Positions 23,201 through 30,180 of a stretch of DNA of 64,000 nucleotides are shown here, piece by piece (the stretch's first letter is position 1; every line of letters starts with the position of its first letter). Below the pieces are notes generated by a model. It made no database searches. It worked only from the letters and a program-made list of their open reading frames with translations, and was not told where the DNA came from. The stretch lies in NCBI RefSeq assembly GCF_963678635.1, contig NC_087063.1:17674143-17738142 (forward strand), written 5' to 3'. A program made the translations under genes and the position numbers. Source of the stretch: Symsagittifera roscoffensis (Eukaryota; Xenacoelomorpha; Acoela; Convolutidae).

Positions 23201-24042
23201 AATATATGCGGTTTTTATGGGTTGTTAAAGGTTCGAAGAAGTGGAGATCCGTTACACGCTAGTATAAAGTTAAATATTGAAAGCTTACTCACTCCAAATT
23301 TTTATGACAATAACATCTTAGGGCGTTTTTTTGTTTTTGGCCCAATATTCGTCTACCAACGTATTGTCGGCTGAGTAGCTGCTCGGTAAATAATAAAATT
23401 TATTTAATGCTGATGGTTGTGTTGGCAGATCGTTTTTCTAAAATTGAATTTTCAACATTTTCTATTTTACCCCTTATTTATTTCCCTTTCATTTTTTATT
23501 CACTAGCTTGCATTGCTACGATTGCGTTGTATCGCAACTGATGCGAAGCTCCATTTAATCTCTGTGTTCAATGACGCCTTGTTTAAAACACGTTTTATAC
23601 TTGTTTCAAACAACAAATTCTCTTTTTTAAAATTTTACTCACATTATTTTAGGGAGACATATGTGCACTTCTTATTGATCGAAAACTCAGTCGAGGATAA
23701 ACTCTGCCAGATTCTGCCTCAATTCAACAACAGGTCAGCAATGCTCCCCGACACCTACAAAATTAGTTTTTTTTAACGCATGAACTAGTGATTCCTGTTG
23801 TTGTTGAATACTAAATTTGGTATTGTTAAAACTCCCAGCAAGCAAAATTTCGAAACACCCGAAATCAATTTCTTTCTAAAGATAATTTCTGTTTTGGATT
23901 TCGTTAGTTTTTGTCAATATTTTCATGATATCCGATGTGTTCAAAATTTTGTTGCATTTTTAGACCGTGCAAAAAGGCTAAATCAGCGTTGGAAACGACT
24001 CCTCCTATTAGTTTACAAGACGTCAGAAACATTTTTACCTGA
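4951..24042 (+). CDS. SHPRH: E3 ubiquitin ligase SHPRH, C-terminal part (nine exons, 5' end outside window)
   Basis: SHPRH is a nuclear SNF2-family helicase-like E3 ligase that polyubiquitinates PCNA in DNA damage tolerance. Exons are 4951-5241, 5358-5694, 7673-7882, 11571-11828, 19535-19627, 19701-19787, 19998-20176, 23653-23733 and 23964-24042. All splice phases agree, giving about 530 residues and a TGA at 24040-24042. In order they encode a linker with the conserved MATER segment, a coiled linker, a C3HC4 RING split across two exons (CPVC, then CGHSFCLKC, then CPLC), helicase motif IV (KVLIFSS), the LLLP...SGLNIIEA block, motif VI (QAIGRVDRISQ) and the family's C-terminal tail. The human protein is near 1,680 residues, so the ATPase lobe, H15 and PHD parts are missing from the window. 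The order of motifs around the RING makes the assignment strong. The large introns are filled with repeats. Confidence 0.9.
5358..5694 (+). CDS. SHPRH: SHPRH exon 2 in window
   Basis: Acceptor ttttgtag and donor gtaaga; joins exon 1 in phase (gc|g, Ala) and ends on a whole codon. It encodes the helical linker with LRDFWRCLTNRVAGHDELRM followed by ATERFRL. The DEL.MATER. block is a strongly conserved SHPRH signature. The intron before it is only 116 bp. Confidence 0.87.
5695..6430. other. SHPRH intron, no feature seen
   Basis: AT-rich sequence with T-runs between donor gtaaga at 5695 and the tandem repeats beginning about 6450. No ORF, tRNA or hairpin stands out. Confidence 0.5.
6450..7140 (+). 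repeat. Tandem repeat, ~175 bp period, about four units
   Basis: The phrase 'tctgagattttgg' or close variants recurs at about 6455, 6502, 6677, 6856 and 7021, followed each time by 'aagctcc.ctgt' and 'gaccgttttt...aact.t.tc.aaa' blocks. Units are 70-80% alike by eye. Related diverged units occur at 13380-14120. It lies inside the SHPRH intron. Confidence 0.55.
7673..7882 (+). CDS. SHPRH: SHPRH exon 3 in window (linker and first RING cysteines)
   Basis: Seventy in-frame codons after acceptor tttttcattag. It encodes a Leu/Glu-rich helix (LENDLALYENELLERKGR, then YLENLEKTK), an acidic/Ser linker, then EPCPVCKGPFEKQ, the first zinc-binding pair of the RING. The 3' boundary must fall after CAG to join the next exon in frame, and the following bases are GCTAGT, so this intron appears to use a GC donor. 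Confidence 0.87.
8652..8727 (+). pseudogene. tRNA-like sequence (SINE head or tRNA pseudogene)
   Basis: A box-A-like stretch (tggcgcagatgtgag) and a box-B core (ggttcgattcc) are separated by about 35 bp. A plausible T-arm can be drawn (gcagg/ccggc around ttcgatt). The acceptor and anticodon stems are poor, so this is not a functional tRNA. Confidence 0.4.
8850..9950. other. GC-richer unique segment in the intron, possible decayed element
   Basis: This ~1.1 kb has visibly higher GC than the flanking AT-rich intron and no match to the repeats elsewhere in the window. Short open stretches look like eroded coding, for example 9685-9768 on the + strand (IKNHTKFLGF then stop) and about 9593-9663. 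A degenerate retroelement is possible, but no complete motif is present. Confidence 0.3.
10480..10870 (+). repeat. Interspersed repeat R1, diverged copy
   Basis: 'agtggagacacttttctaggt' (10507 on) and 'gtttatgttcaaatttgac' correspond to the R1 blocks at 4495-4525 and 24235-24265. Alignment is weak after that. It lies in the SHPRH intron. Confidence 0.4.
11571..11828 (+). CDS. SHPRH: SHPRH exon 4 in window (rest of RING finger)
   Basis: Acceptor tttttatacag, donor gttggt; 86 codons, phase 0 at both ends. It begins WAVFACGHSFCLKC, the middle RING ligands, and ends the RING with KCPLCRKC. About 38 residues separate the C..C of the middle from CPLC, somewhat longer than usual. The tail (STISFVT...) matches the strand following the RING in the family. 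Confidence 0.88.
12245..12960 (+). repeat. Interspersed repeat R2, copy 2
   Basis: Colinear with 1640-2450: 'gcaaccgttatcaaat', 'cttggtttataatt', 'ttctaagcgtct', the box-B-like 'ggtttgaatctgaccagg' near 12421, 'ccgcaaatagaacatt' and 'ccctgtctgctagattgcaatgct'. It ends in the short TGCGAAG-type block shared with 23513 and 4330. Confidence 0.55.
13380..14120 (+). repeat. Diverged tandem units related to 6450-7140
   Basis: 'tttgagattgtg', 'aatctgaggtta', 'aacctgagataatgg' and 'aatctgagatatagg' occur at about 13383, 13780, 13940 and 14098, in the same company of 'gaccgtttt' and 'ttggaaa' blocks as the array at 6450-7140. Units are more eroded here. Confidence 0.4.
13547..13635 (+). ncRNA. Pre-miRNA-like hairpin (candidate)
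   Basis: Arms 13547-13587 and 13595-13635, 41 nt each, are complementary at about 34 of 41 positions around a 7 nt loop. The central 11 bp (cagtttcaagc) pair perfectly. Length, small loop and scattered mismatches resemble an animal microRNA precursor. It lies on the sense strand of a SHPRH intron, inside diverged repeat sequence. It could also be a palindromic repeat fragment; no expression evidence is available. Confidence 0.35.
14542..14721 (-). repeat. BEL/Pao 3' LTR
   Basis: Colinear with 19260-19426. On the - strand it carries an AATAAA near 14660, a plausible polyadenylation signal. The divergence between the two LTRs indicates an old insertion. Confidence 0.75.
14722..15243 (-). pseudogene. 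BEL/Pao C-terminal tail remnant
   Basis: Two overlapping - strand frames encode a Lys-rich stretch (KATKTKRRIGKAE) and a Ser/Pro-rich tail that runs up to the 3' LTR (…HALDD). This resembles the low-complexity end of a pol polyprotein. The integrase that should precede it is absent. Confidence 0.4.
15298..16008 (-). pseudogene. BEL/Pao peptidase A17 / RNase H region remnant
   Basis: An open stretch of 236 codons with TRRKIAGNF..VFDHLRQV, FQKTWDGYLEWEDDV, and a following block typical of the A17 region (…CTKEDIIPKF...LLKYLSKLSTK). Many conserved positions are substituted, so the long open frame may be partly chance. Nothing recognisable as integrase follows. Confidence 0.65.
16599..17567 (-). 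pseudogene. BEL/Pao reverse transcriptase remnant
   Basis: The start of the pol polymerase is visible at 17567-17292 (SLRYEINF, FDRFWEIEDI, SSRNPET). Palm-domain text at 16954-16703 and 16820-16599 (YMGGADTEE..., QIRKWASNRK) lies in different frames. The catalytic Y-x-D-D lies at the junction of these frames, around 16820-16832, and is interrupted by a small insertion that shifts the frame, so the polymerase is dead. Confidence 0.7.
17825..18025 (-). pseudogene. BEL/Pao protease region (DUF1758-like)
   Basis: Encodes TARLKIRSQ then HHLRALYDTCDQ. The position is that of the aspartic protease active site; the usual D-(S/T)-G reads D-T-C here. The protease part continues at about 17736-17458 (ILGWTASVV) in a shifted frame. 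Confidence 0.6.
18111..18152 (-). pseudogene. BEL/Pao gag zinc knuckle remnant
   Basis: Reading the - strand gives C-F-T-C-x4-H-x4-C, a complete CCHC knuckle spacing, followed by SLCKTC. This is the nucleic-acid-binding end of gag. It is out of frame with the preceding gag block. Confidence 0.65.
18233..19047 (-). pseudogene. BEL/Pao gag (DUF1759-like), frameshifted
   Basis: The - strand frame 19047-18637 has the DUF1759 core (RLPQINLPSFSVDFTTWLSF then DKFQSTV), and the end of the domain appears in another frame at 18487-18233 (ESHKA...FDRLMSFLDNRVR). At least one frameshift separates the two. Gag is the capsid-forming part of the element; this copy cannot encode it. Confidence 0.75.
19260..19426 (-). 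repeat. BEL/Pao 5' LTR
   Basis: Shares 'caatagctggaaagcgactg', 'attacttacta', 'acaaatt.tct', and 'cgtgctttgtttgct' with the left LTR at 14542-14721, with many substitutions and small gaps. It is upstream of gag on the - strand. The terminal bases are uncertain by a few positions because the ends do not show clean TG/CA. Confidence 0.75.
19535..19627 (+). CDS. SHPRH: SHPRH exon 5 in window (helicase C lobe start)
   Basis: Thirty-one codons between acceptor ggttgtttag and donor gtgagt. It encodes the helix THELVKLVKGII and the strand AKVLIFSS, the motif IV region of the SNF2 C-terminal lobe. It lies just after the antisense BEL/Pao element. Confidence 0.85.
19701..19787 (+). CDS. SHPRH: SHPRH exon 6 in window
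   Basis: Twenty-nine codons, acceptor tttgttttag, donor gttctc, phase 0. It starts with W after the previous FSS, so the spliced protein reads FSSWNEVL, the conserved F-S-x-W-x-x-V-L of SHPRH helicase lobe 2. The preceding intron is only 73 bp. Confidence 0.85.
19998..20176 (+). CDS. SHPRH: SHPRH exon 7 in window (motifs V and VI)
   Basis: Acceptor tgttttcag, donor gtgagt, ending in phase 2. Encodes FKRDNVFPVLLLP, SSGLNIIEANHVIIVEP and QAIGRVDRISQ. Motif VI normally reads Q-A-I-G-R-x-H-R-I-G-Q in this family; here the H and final G positions are D and S, while both arginines and both glutamines are kept. Confidence 0.9.
20797..20875 (+). pseudogene. tRNA-like sequence (SINE head)
   Basis: Box-A-like tggcacaattgtgttgg is followed by box-B-like gaggttcagttccc about 45 bp later, then a T-rich tail. 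It is likely the Pol III head of a SINE in the SHPRH intron. No acceptable anticodon arm was seen. Confidence 0.35.
21690..22010 (+). repeat. Interspersed repeat R2, copy 3 (shorter)
   Basis: Contains the best preserved tRNA-like head of the family: 'tctggagataaagtggatgcg' near 21773, 'ggggttcgagtcttggtcag' near 21808, then a T-run and 'tgtcggcttaattaccacatct' shared with 12505-12530. Confidence 0.5.
22435..23180 (+). repeat. Tandem repeat, ~155-180 bp period, about 4.3 units
   Basis: The block 'gctgtcagggtactctcagg' and variants recur at about 22485, 22641, 22816, 22985 and 23167, each followed about 50 bp later by 'tagttttcgagatatgacgt'-type text and an A-rich stretch ending 'aaaacttaa'. 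It lies in the SHPRH intron before exon 8. Unit length is close to the 6450-7140 array, but the sequences are different. Confidence 0.65.
23653..23733 (+). CDS. SHPRH: SHPRH exon 8 in window
   Basis: Joins exon 7 through a split Arg codon (ag|g) and ends in phase 2 before donor gtcagc. Encodes TYVHFLLIENSVEDKL, the conserved strand and helix (V-x-x-F-L-I-x-x-(S/T)-(V/I)-E) after motif VI. Confidence 0.87.
23964..24042 (+). CDS. SHPRH: SHPRH last exon
   Basis: Acceptor gcatttttag. A split Arg codon is completed, then 25 codons and TGA at 24040-24042. The tail KKAKSALET..ISLQDVRNIFT resembles the short C-terminal helix of the family (…L.V.DL..LF). Its small size makes it the least certain exon, but phase and position fit. 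Confidence 0.7.
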
Positions 24043-24171
24043 TCAAATTAATTTTACAAATGTCTCTATTCTGATTAGTTAGTTTATAATTCCTTTATTA
24101 CTTCCAAATTTTTTGAATGTACTGTGTATGTTGTATTTATCAAGTTCTGCAAATTGATTAGTTATATGGTA

Positions 24172-24620
24172 GTTTTTAAGATTAATGAATGTGGTGAAGA
24201 CTCTTAAATAAGCCTTGTTGCTTTCTATTTTTTAAAAGATTTAAAATTTGTTCACGCTCAATTTCGATTTTTTTGCGCTTTTCTAAGTTCAGTTGATTTC
24301 TATCGATATAATGGAATGCAAACTCCACAAATGAGCAGCAAAAGTGGTAAGGTCACGAAAAACGTGCGACTTCTAGTTTCGAAAATGAATTCAAATATCA
24401 GATTTCACAGCGATTTTTCTAATTGGGTTATTTTTATGGATCATCATAGAAATTCAAAGAGCTTTCAGGGCATCTATTTATTTTCTTAAAGCTATAAAAA
24501 TTAGGGACTATAATTTTTGTAAGTTGAGATTTTTCCGAAAATTAAGTCAGTTTTTTTTTCTGTTTCATTGCGTTCTTACTCTTTTCCAACTGTCTGTTGC
24601 CTATGTTTTATTTGTACATC
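24172..24620 (+). repeat. Interspersed repeat R1, copy 3
   Basis: Colinear with 4470-4900 ('gaagactcttaaataagcc', 'gtttcgaaaatg', 'aattcaaagagctt', 'aagttgagatttttcc', 'ttttccaactgtctgttg'). It is an empty site for the fold-back element found in copy 1. It lies between SHPRH and the next ORF. Confidence 0.55.
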
Positions 24621-24772
24621 TTTTGATATCGCTAACCGCTTCGGAGAGCTTCAAAAGCGTGAACAATCTTATTGTTGGTATCAGTTGATAAATCATCATG
24701 TTTTCAGATTAGAGAATGATTAAAAATTAATAGATAACTATGTTCGGAAATTTGTAACCAAGCCCTGTAAAA

Positions 24773-26068
24773 ATGCAAATCAAATATTTTGACGACAATT
24801 CTTGCCCAAACAACAAATTAGTAAAACTGAGAGCCCTTGATGCTTTACAAGGGGTCAGATCTCTCCCTTTTGATCTGGAAATTTATACAAGGAAAACAAC
24901 AACGAAGAATACGCGAAGATCGTCGAATACTCGTAGAGATGTGAAGAATAAATCAAGAATAGCTTCGGCAAACCTCGCAGATACGTTTGCTCATGACTTA
25001 ATTGACGAACTAATGTCCTCACGGCATAAAGTGACGACCAGTCGTTTTGTGATGCTCCATAACTGCCACGAAGTTTGTAATTCGACCATGCCACTTATTG
25101 ACGGCTTTTCGATCAGAGCTCCATGTTGTATGGCTTATCTCTATCAATTTCCTTCCAGGTCACAACTTGTCCTTAATACGAAAAGTTTTCGCGATAAATC
25201 AGAAGAGTTAAAAGAAGCTGAAAGACCATTATCAAAAATGTCGACTTCAACGCCTAAGAATAAGTCATCGGCTAGGAGCGACTCTCGAGGCAGTGAACAA
25301 AGAAACATGCGAGACTCGCCATATATGGCATCTAGTTCGTCATCGTCGCAGACAGCCGAACATCATGAGACGCCACTTGGGCAGAAGTATTCGGCGAAGG
25401 GAGGATACTCGTCTACAGAAGCACGAGTCAATAGTCGATCGACGAATGAAATCAGCTCGACGAGGAGTAGTTCTAGTGCAAACGAACCACACTCTGATGG
25501 AACTCGAATTTCCAGACCCAGACGCCGGAGGTCAATTTTTGGATCAAATCAAACGGAAGCAAGTTTCGATTTCTCGGGTTTCCTGAATTTGGACTCAAAT
25601 GACTCTGATTCTGTGTTTAGAGGTCACCGAAGTTACGACGAATCTCTTTTCATTCAGACAGACCTGAAAAAAGATCGAAAAGACTTCTTTGAAAGTGCCT
25701 CAAGTCAAGAGAAGAGCATAACTTTTGAAAAAGATAGAGCCAACAGTGGCTCAGTAGAAAGCGTAATTCGACATCCTTCTTATTTTAGTGACTCGGAGAA
25801 CAGTTTGAAAAACGGTAGCCCGACTAAAGACGCTTCAGTATCTAATAGCGAGTCGCTGACATCTGTTTTCGCAGGTGAGGTTACAGACATAATTGAAGGG
25901 GAGTTGGGTTCTGAAGAAAGGCCTAAAAGCAGTGTCGAAACTCAAACTGAGGCATCCTATATCAGGACGAGGTCTACCGAACCCGAGGTTATTGCATGTG
26001 CAGATTGTTGTTCTAAGTGCTCAATGAAGTCAGCAACTAACACAACTGTAATCAGTATGAAAACTTAA
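24773..26068 (+). CDS. Hypothetical Ser/Arg-rich protein, 431 codons, unspliced
   Basis: I do not recognise this protein. The frame is open from ATG at 24773 (in-frame TAA 18 bp upstream) to TAA, far longer than any other ORF in the window and with balanced codon use. The first ~130 residues are basic and partly hydrophobic with several Cys; residues ~145-280 are low-complexity Ser/Thr/Arg; the C-terminal half is acidic and Ser-rich (DSNDSDS, VFAGEVTDIIEGELGSEE) and ends with a Cys cluster (CADCCSKC). No membrane segment or signal peptide is obvious. It probably is mostly disordered. A good acceptor (tttccttccag) at about 25158 could mean that only the later part is coding and that an upstream exon exists. 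It starts 730 bp after the SHPRH stop. Confidence 0.6.
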   Translation: MQIKYFDDNSCPNNKLVKLRALDALQGVRSLPFDLEIYTRKTTTKNTRRSSNTRRDVKNKSRIASANLADTFAHDLIDELMSSRHKVTTSRFVMLHNCHEVCNSTMPLIDGFSIRAPCCMAYLYQFPSRSQLVLNTKSFRDKSEELKEAERPLSKMSTSTPKNKSSARSDSRGSEQRNMRDSPYMASSSSSSQTAEHHETPLGQKYSAKGGYSSTEARVNSRSTNEISSTRSSSSANEPHSDGTRISRPRRRRSIFGSNQTEASFDFSGFLNLDSNDSDSVFRGHRSYDESLFIQTDLKKDRKDFFESASSQEKSITFEKDRANSGSVESVIRHPSYFSDSENSLKNGSPTKDASVSNSESLTSVFAGEVTDIIEGELGSEERPKSSVETQTEASYIRTRSTEPEVIACADCCSKCSMKSATNTTVISMKT

Positions 26069-26807
26069 GCCTTGCCAAACTTTTATTATGGAAAGAAATT
26101 TTGAGTTCTGTGAAATTTTGGTGTGATTTCATTTGTATATTTGAACGTCATTTGGCATTTGTGTTCTACGAGTGAAGTTGTGTATAAAATATTTGCTTAA
26201 AAACGTGTGATTTTTGTTTTCGATTTCAAATTGTGTGTTTGTGAGTACCTTTGAAGCCATATGAACTCATTTTCCCGTGTATAATTTTACAGAGAACTTT
26301 AATTGTTTATTGTAATGTGACCCGTGAGTAACTAGTCTTGGAAACCATATGAAGAACGTTCTAACAGTTAAGTCAATCGATGAGTTCATTTTGCTTTTTG
26401 TGTTTTTCGCATTTTTAATATATTTCTGTATCAGTACTGTGAGTCTTTCATACCTCCTAGTTGAAAATTATTCTTTCAATAATTTGTTTGGTGAGATTTC
26501 AATATATTTATTTCAATTTGTCTTGTGGTTTTTCTCTGCTTGTGCACAAGGAAAGAGTTCATTTTTTTTAGTTTACTCGCAGAATGAACAACAAAGATGC
26601 ACTTTTGCTGCATGGCACTTGAGCATTTTAGAACTGGAATTATGTTAGCACGTGTTTTATCCGCTTTTTGAAATTTTTGATGTTTTTTAATGTTGCTAAA
26701 ATATGGCTAGGAGTGGAACATTCTGTCACAGACTCGAAAAAGTTCGAAAATTCAAAGACTAACTTGCTCGTCTGTGCTTAAGCTCGACTCTGGTAATATA
26801 ATGCGCT

Positions 26808-26972
26808 TTAGTCTTTTTCGGCTTGTCTTGCCTGATCTTTCAAGGAAAATGTTAAATAAAGAGTTTTGACTAAACGTAATATCATAGTGAAAAACGTGAA
26901 TCCAAGAGCGAGCGTATCCAGTGGGACTAGGTATTGCCAGACAGATTTTGTACGAATAAAAAAATAAGACAT
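26808..26972 (-). CDS. Possible small single-pass membrane protein, 54 residues
   Basis: The - strand ORF from ATG at 26972 encodes one hydrophobic stretch (LVPLDTLALGFTFFTMIL) followed by a basic, polar C-terminus ending QARQAEKD. The same frame stays open about 80 bp further upstream past an acceptor-like cag, so it could be the last exon of a spliced gene. I cannot name it. AT-rich DNA yields hydrophobic ORFs by chance, so confidence is low. Confidence 0.25.
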   Translation of the reverse strand: MSYFFIRTKSVWQYLVPLDTLALGFTFFTMILRLVKTLYLTFSLKDQARQAEKD

Positions 26973-28370
26973 TTCGAAAAAATCGCGACTTTGATAATTA
27001 GAGAACGTGCGCTTAATTTCGTCTGCATGTCTTATATTCAGCACAGGTGAATAAGCGCAGATATATCAGTGTTTGCCGATAATCTAGATCGCTCATTAAA
27101 AAAACAAACGACTAGGTAAAAACAAACCCATTCTTCGCGTCCCAATTAGGTTAAATATGTGATTTCGCTGCCGAATTGCCTATTAATCAGCTTGTTTAGT
27201 GTAAAATTTGGCCGTTGTCTTCAGTAGCTATAAATAAAAAATATGGTTGAATTGACATGGTTATTAGAGATTAACATTAACAAATGCGACTATTTAGAAA
27301 ACAATGTTTCCAGGTTTTCAAAAATAAAAAAACTGGTTTTAATGCTCACGCTTACAATTAGGACGCTTCATCAGATCAGCATAAGATTTTAACTTTTAAA
27401 AAATTCTGAGCGAATCACTGAACCATTCTGTAGCTTCAGTTTTTACCAGATCGAGTTAAGTCACGGATTCTGCAATTTCGAGCATAAAAATGCTTATAGA
27501 TGATTTAAAAACTTTTTGTTATAGTTGAAAATCTTTGTGATGTTTTGCTGTAGGTTTTCATTTAAGAATTCTCTGGACATTTTTTTTTTCGTATATTGTG
27601 TTTTCCTCGAGTATACTAGAGAGAATTGAAGTCAGCCTGGTGTATTAAAAGATCTGAAACTGGTTTCATCTGATCACAAAACTTCATTCTTGAAAAAATA
27701 CTCGTTCGCAAAATGATTCCTTACACTGAATTGAATTTGTCAAATGAACTTTCATTTGAAATACAGATGAGTTAGGTTTTTGATAATTTTTTGTAATTTT
27801 TAAAAAAAAAACTTCATGACTTTTTTCAAGCTACATGCTGCTGTGATTTACATCGCTTTTCAGCCTGATTGCTGGCATACGTTTCACAAGTTGTGGAAAG
27901 CTCTATTTTGCCCCACTGTAATTATTTTTTGCTGAAAATTTCGTAAATTTTCTGCATTCTCAGGTACTCAGGCTATATCATACTAAATTAATTTATTCTA
28001 ATAGATTTTTTGGAACCTTGATAAACAAAACTGAAAAAAATTTTCAATAAATTTTTTGCTCGAAGCACAACTAAAAGAGTTTTTTTTTAAGATTTATCAG
28101 TCCAGGCAAGCTGTGCGGTCATCCGCACTCGTTTTGGTCCTAAGTCTAGTGCTGGACTTTTGGTCTATAAAATGCGCTCCATACTCAGTTTACATCACTC
28201 GATGCTTTACTTTGCGTGTGAGGGAGGATATGAGAAAACGAACGATCGATTATTAAACAACAAGCTGCTAAAGACAAAAATGACTATCCAAAATAAAGAA
28301 TTTGTGATTCTAATCCTTGTGGCGCAGTGCTAGTTCTGAGTAAAGTTACCCAGCGATTAGTTACGTGGCA

Positions 28371-28571
28371 CTAAATAGACAACAGCGTATTCATACTCGT
28401 CAGTAAATAGACAACTAATCTTTTAATTAATCAAAATCGAGATGAGAAAGCCAAAGGTACCTAATTGATATTTATTTATTTCGTAGTTTTGCTTTCTTAT
28501 CTCAATTTTGATTGTTTAATATAGTGTTTGTTTTCGTTTTGACGAATATGACTATGCGGTTGTCTACTTAC
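28371..28571. mobile_element. Fold-back (MITE-like) inverted repeat
   Basis: Arms 28371-28450 (from ctaaatagacaac to gatgagaaag) and 28492-28571 (from ctttcttatctc to gttgtctacttac) are ~80 bp each, complementary at most positions, with a 41 bp spacer. Sequence differs from the element at 776-988. There is no ORF. It could fold into one long hairpin if transcribed. Confidence 0.6.
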
Positions 28572-30063
28572 AGACTGCAATCCCCATATACTCGACAGTT
28601 CAAACCACACGCTCGCTGCAATTAACAAATGAGCTCTCATAATTAAGCCGTAGCGTAGTTTAGCTGAACAAGGACCGCTCGTTTATTGGGGCAACAACCT
28701 GAAATGTTCTGAGTGCCCCTCAATTGGTATCGAACAGTTGTTGGTAAAAAGAACCAAATATTTCGGACAATATCAACCAACAAATGTGAAAGTTTGCTTC
28801 AACTTAGTTTGGAACAATTTTGTAGTGCGGGAAAAATCGCCACGCATAATTGAATTGCGTTAAGCTGTCAGCATTGTAAATCAAATATTCACAGCGCGCA
28901 TAAATTAGTCCAAAACATGGGCAAGTTGGCAATTTTCCAACACTCAGATCTTTATAAAATATAACCAAAGTAAAATATCTATCTTTTTCATTTGAATTCA
29001 GGGAATTGATATCTTCAATAAGATATGAAAAATTTTTGGTTAAAATTAATTTTTCGATTTCTTCAGAATTTGAATTAAGAAAACACCCAAAGTATATATA
29101 ATCATCTTTTCTTTGAAAATCAGAACTTAAATTGACCTAGCAAAAATCAGCACCGACTTCAGAATTTTTTGCGAATGTGCATGGGAGGGGGTTGCAAATT
29201 GGGTTGCAAATTGAACTGATATTTGTACTTTTTATTTTATGTGCTCATCTGATTTATTACGTACATATAACCATACATAATTTTTCCTACTTTTGAAAGA
29301 GAACGAATGTCAGGATTTTTTGTGGTTTTTGTTTTTTTTTGTTCAGTCAAATTCCGGTGATTGAAAGAAAAGTTTTCATCAAAAAAATTATAACCCTTTG
29401 AAAAAATTTTTTGGAGTTCAAATGTAAACAATTACTTAACTTTCATTTATTTTTTGTGAAAATCTGGTGGTTTGAAATTGACAAGTTGGCTATGCGCCAA
29501 ACTAATTTTTGCGCACTGTGAAGATTTTTATAAGTTCCAATGCTATAACTTAACGCAATTAATTATGCTTGGCGATATATTCCACTCTAAAAAATCATTC
29601 ATAATTGAATTTAGGCAAGCTAATGCGTCCTACTAGTTTCTTACCTGGAAATTTTCACACTTGCTATATTTGATAATGTCCAAAATTTTTAATTTTTTGA
29701 TATTTTTGTACGAATAACTATTCGATACGGATTAAGGGGCAATCAGAACAGGAGCATAGAACATGCAGGCCTTGCCCTGATGTACGAACAGTCCTATTAA
29801 TAATTGCAGTTTGTTTGAATGATTTCATTAAAATTAAAAAACCAATGTATAAAAAGGGGTATTTCGTTTTTGAATATGCTTGCGGTGTATCGTTTTGCAT
29901 TGGCTTATGTTTTCTGTTCGTTTCACCTGTACGAACGCACGTGCATATTTTAAACCAAAAGCGGCCAGGTATAGTCTGAAGCTTCAAATCCATCTTTATC
30001 ATAAATCACAAATATTTAAAATCTGCTCGGAGTTGCTGTCTTTTGTTAATTGTTATTTTTAAA

Positions 30064-30180
30064 ATGTCTGAGGAAACTTCACCCGAGATGAAACCTGGTA
30101 GTGCGGAGGAGGCAGCGGCTGCAAATGAAGAAAGTACTGTCCCAAAAGCTGCCGAGGACACTCCTGCACCAGAAATTAAC
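30064..30180 (+). CDS. TCTE1: DRC5 exon 1
   Basis: ATG preceded by tttttaaaA, 39 codons rich in Glu, Ala and Pro (EEAAAANEE, AAEDTPAPE), then donor gtaatt. Chosen as the start because it is the only ATG upstream whose exon ends on a whole codon in phase with exon 2. N-termini of this family vary, so the start is inferred. Confidence 0.7.

Larger units (their letters stand above)
26069..30063. other. Intergenic region, no confident gene
   Basis: AT-rich sequence with short ORFs only. It holds the fold-back element at 28371-28571 and tRNA-like fragments beside it (box-A-like tggcgcagtgctag at 28320, tagcgtagtttagctg at 28651). The promoter of the DRC5 gene should lie near its 3' end, but no specific site was recognised. 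Confidence 0.5.

Noticed and set aside
26349-26648. 99-codon hydrophobic ORF downstream of the 431-codon gene
   Set aside because: Composition is that of AT-rich DNA (Phe, Leu, Ile, Ser), there is no recognisable motif, and it probably lies in 3' UTR or intergenic sequence.
28056-28256. 66-codon ORF with a hydrophobic stretch in the intergenic region
   Set aside because: No homology recognised, no splice context on both sides, and it is next to repeat sequence.
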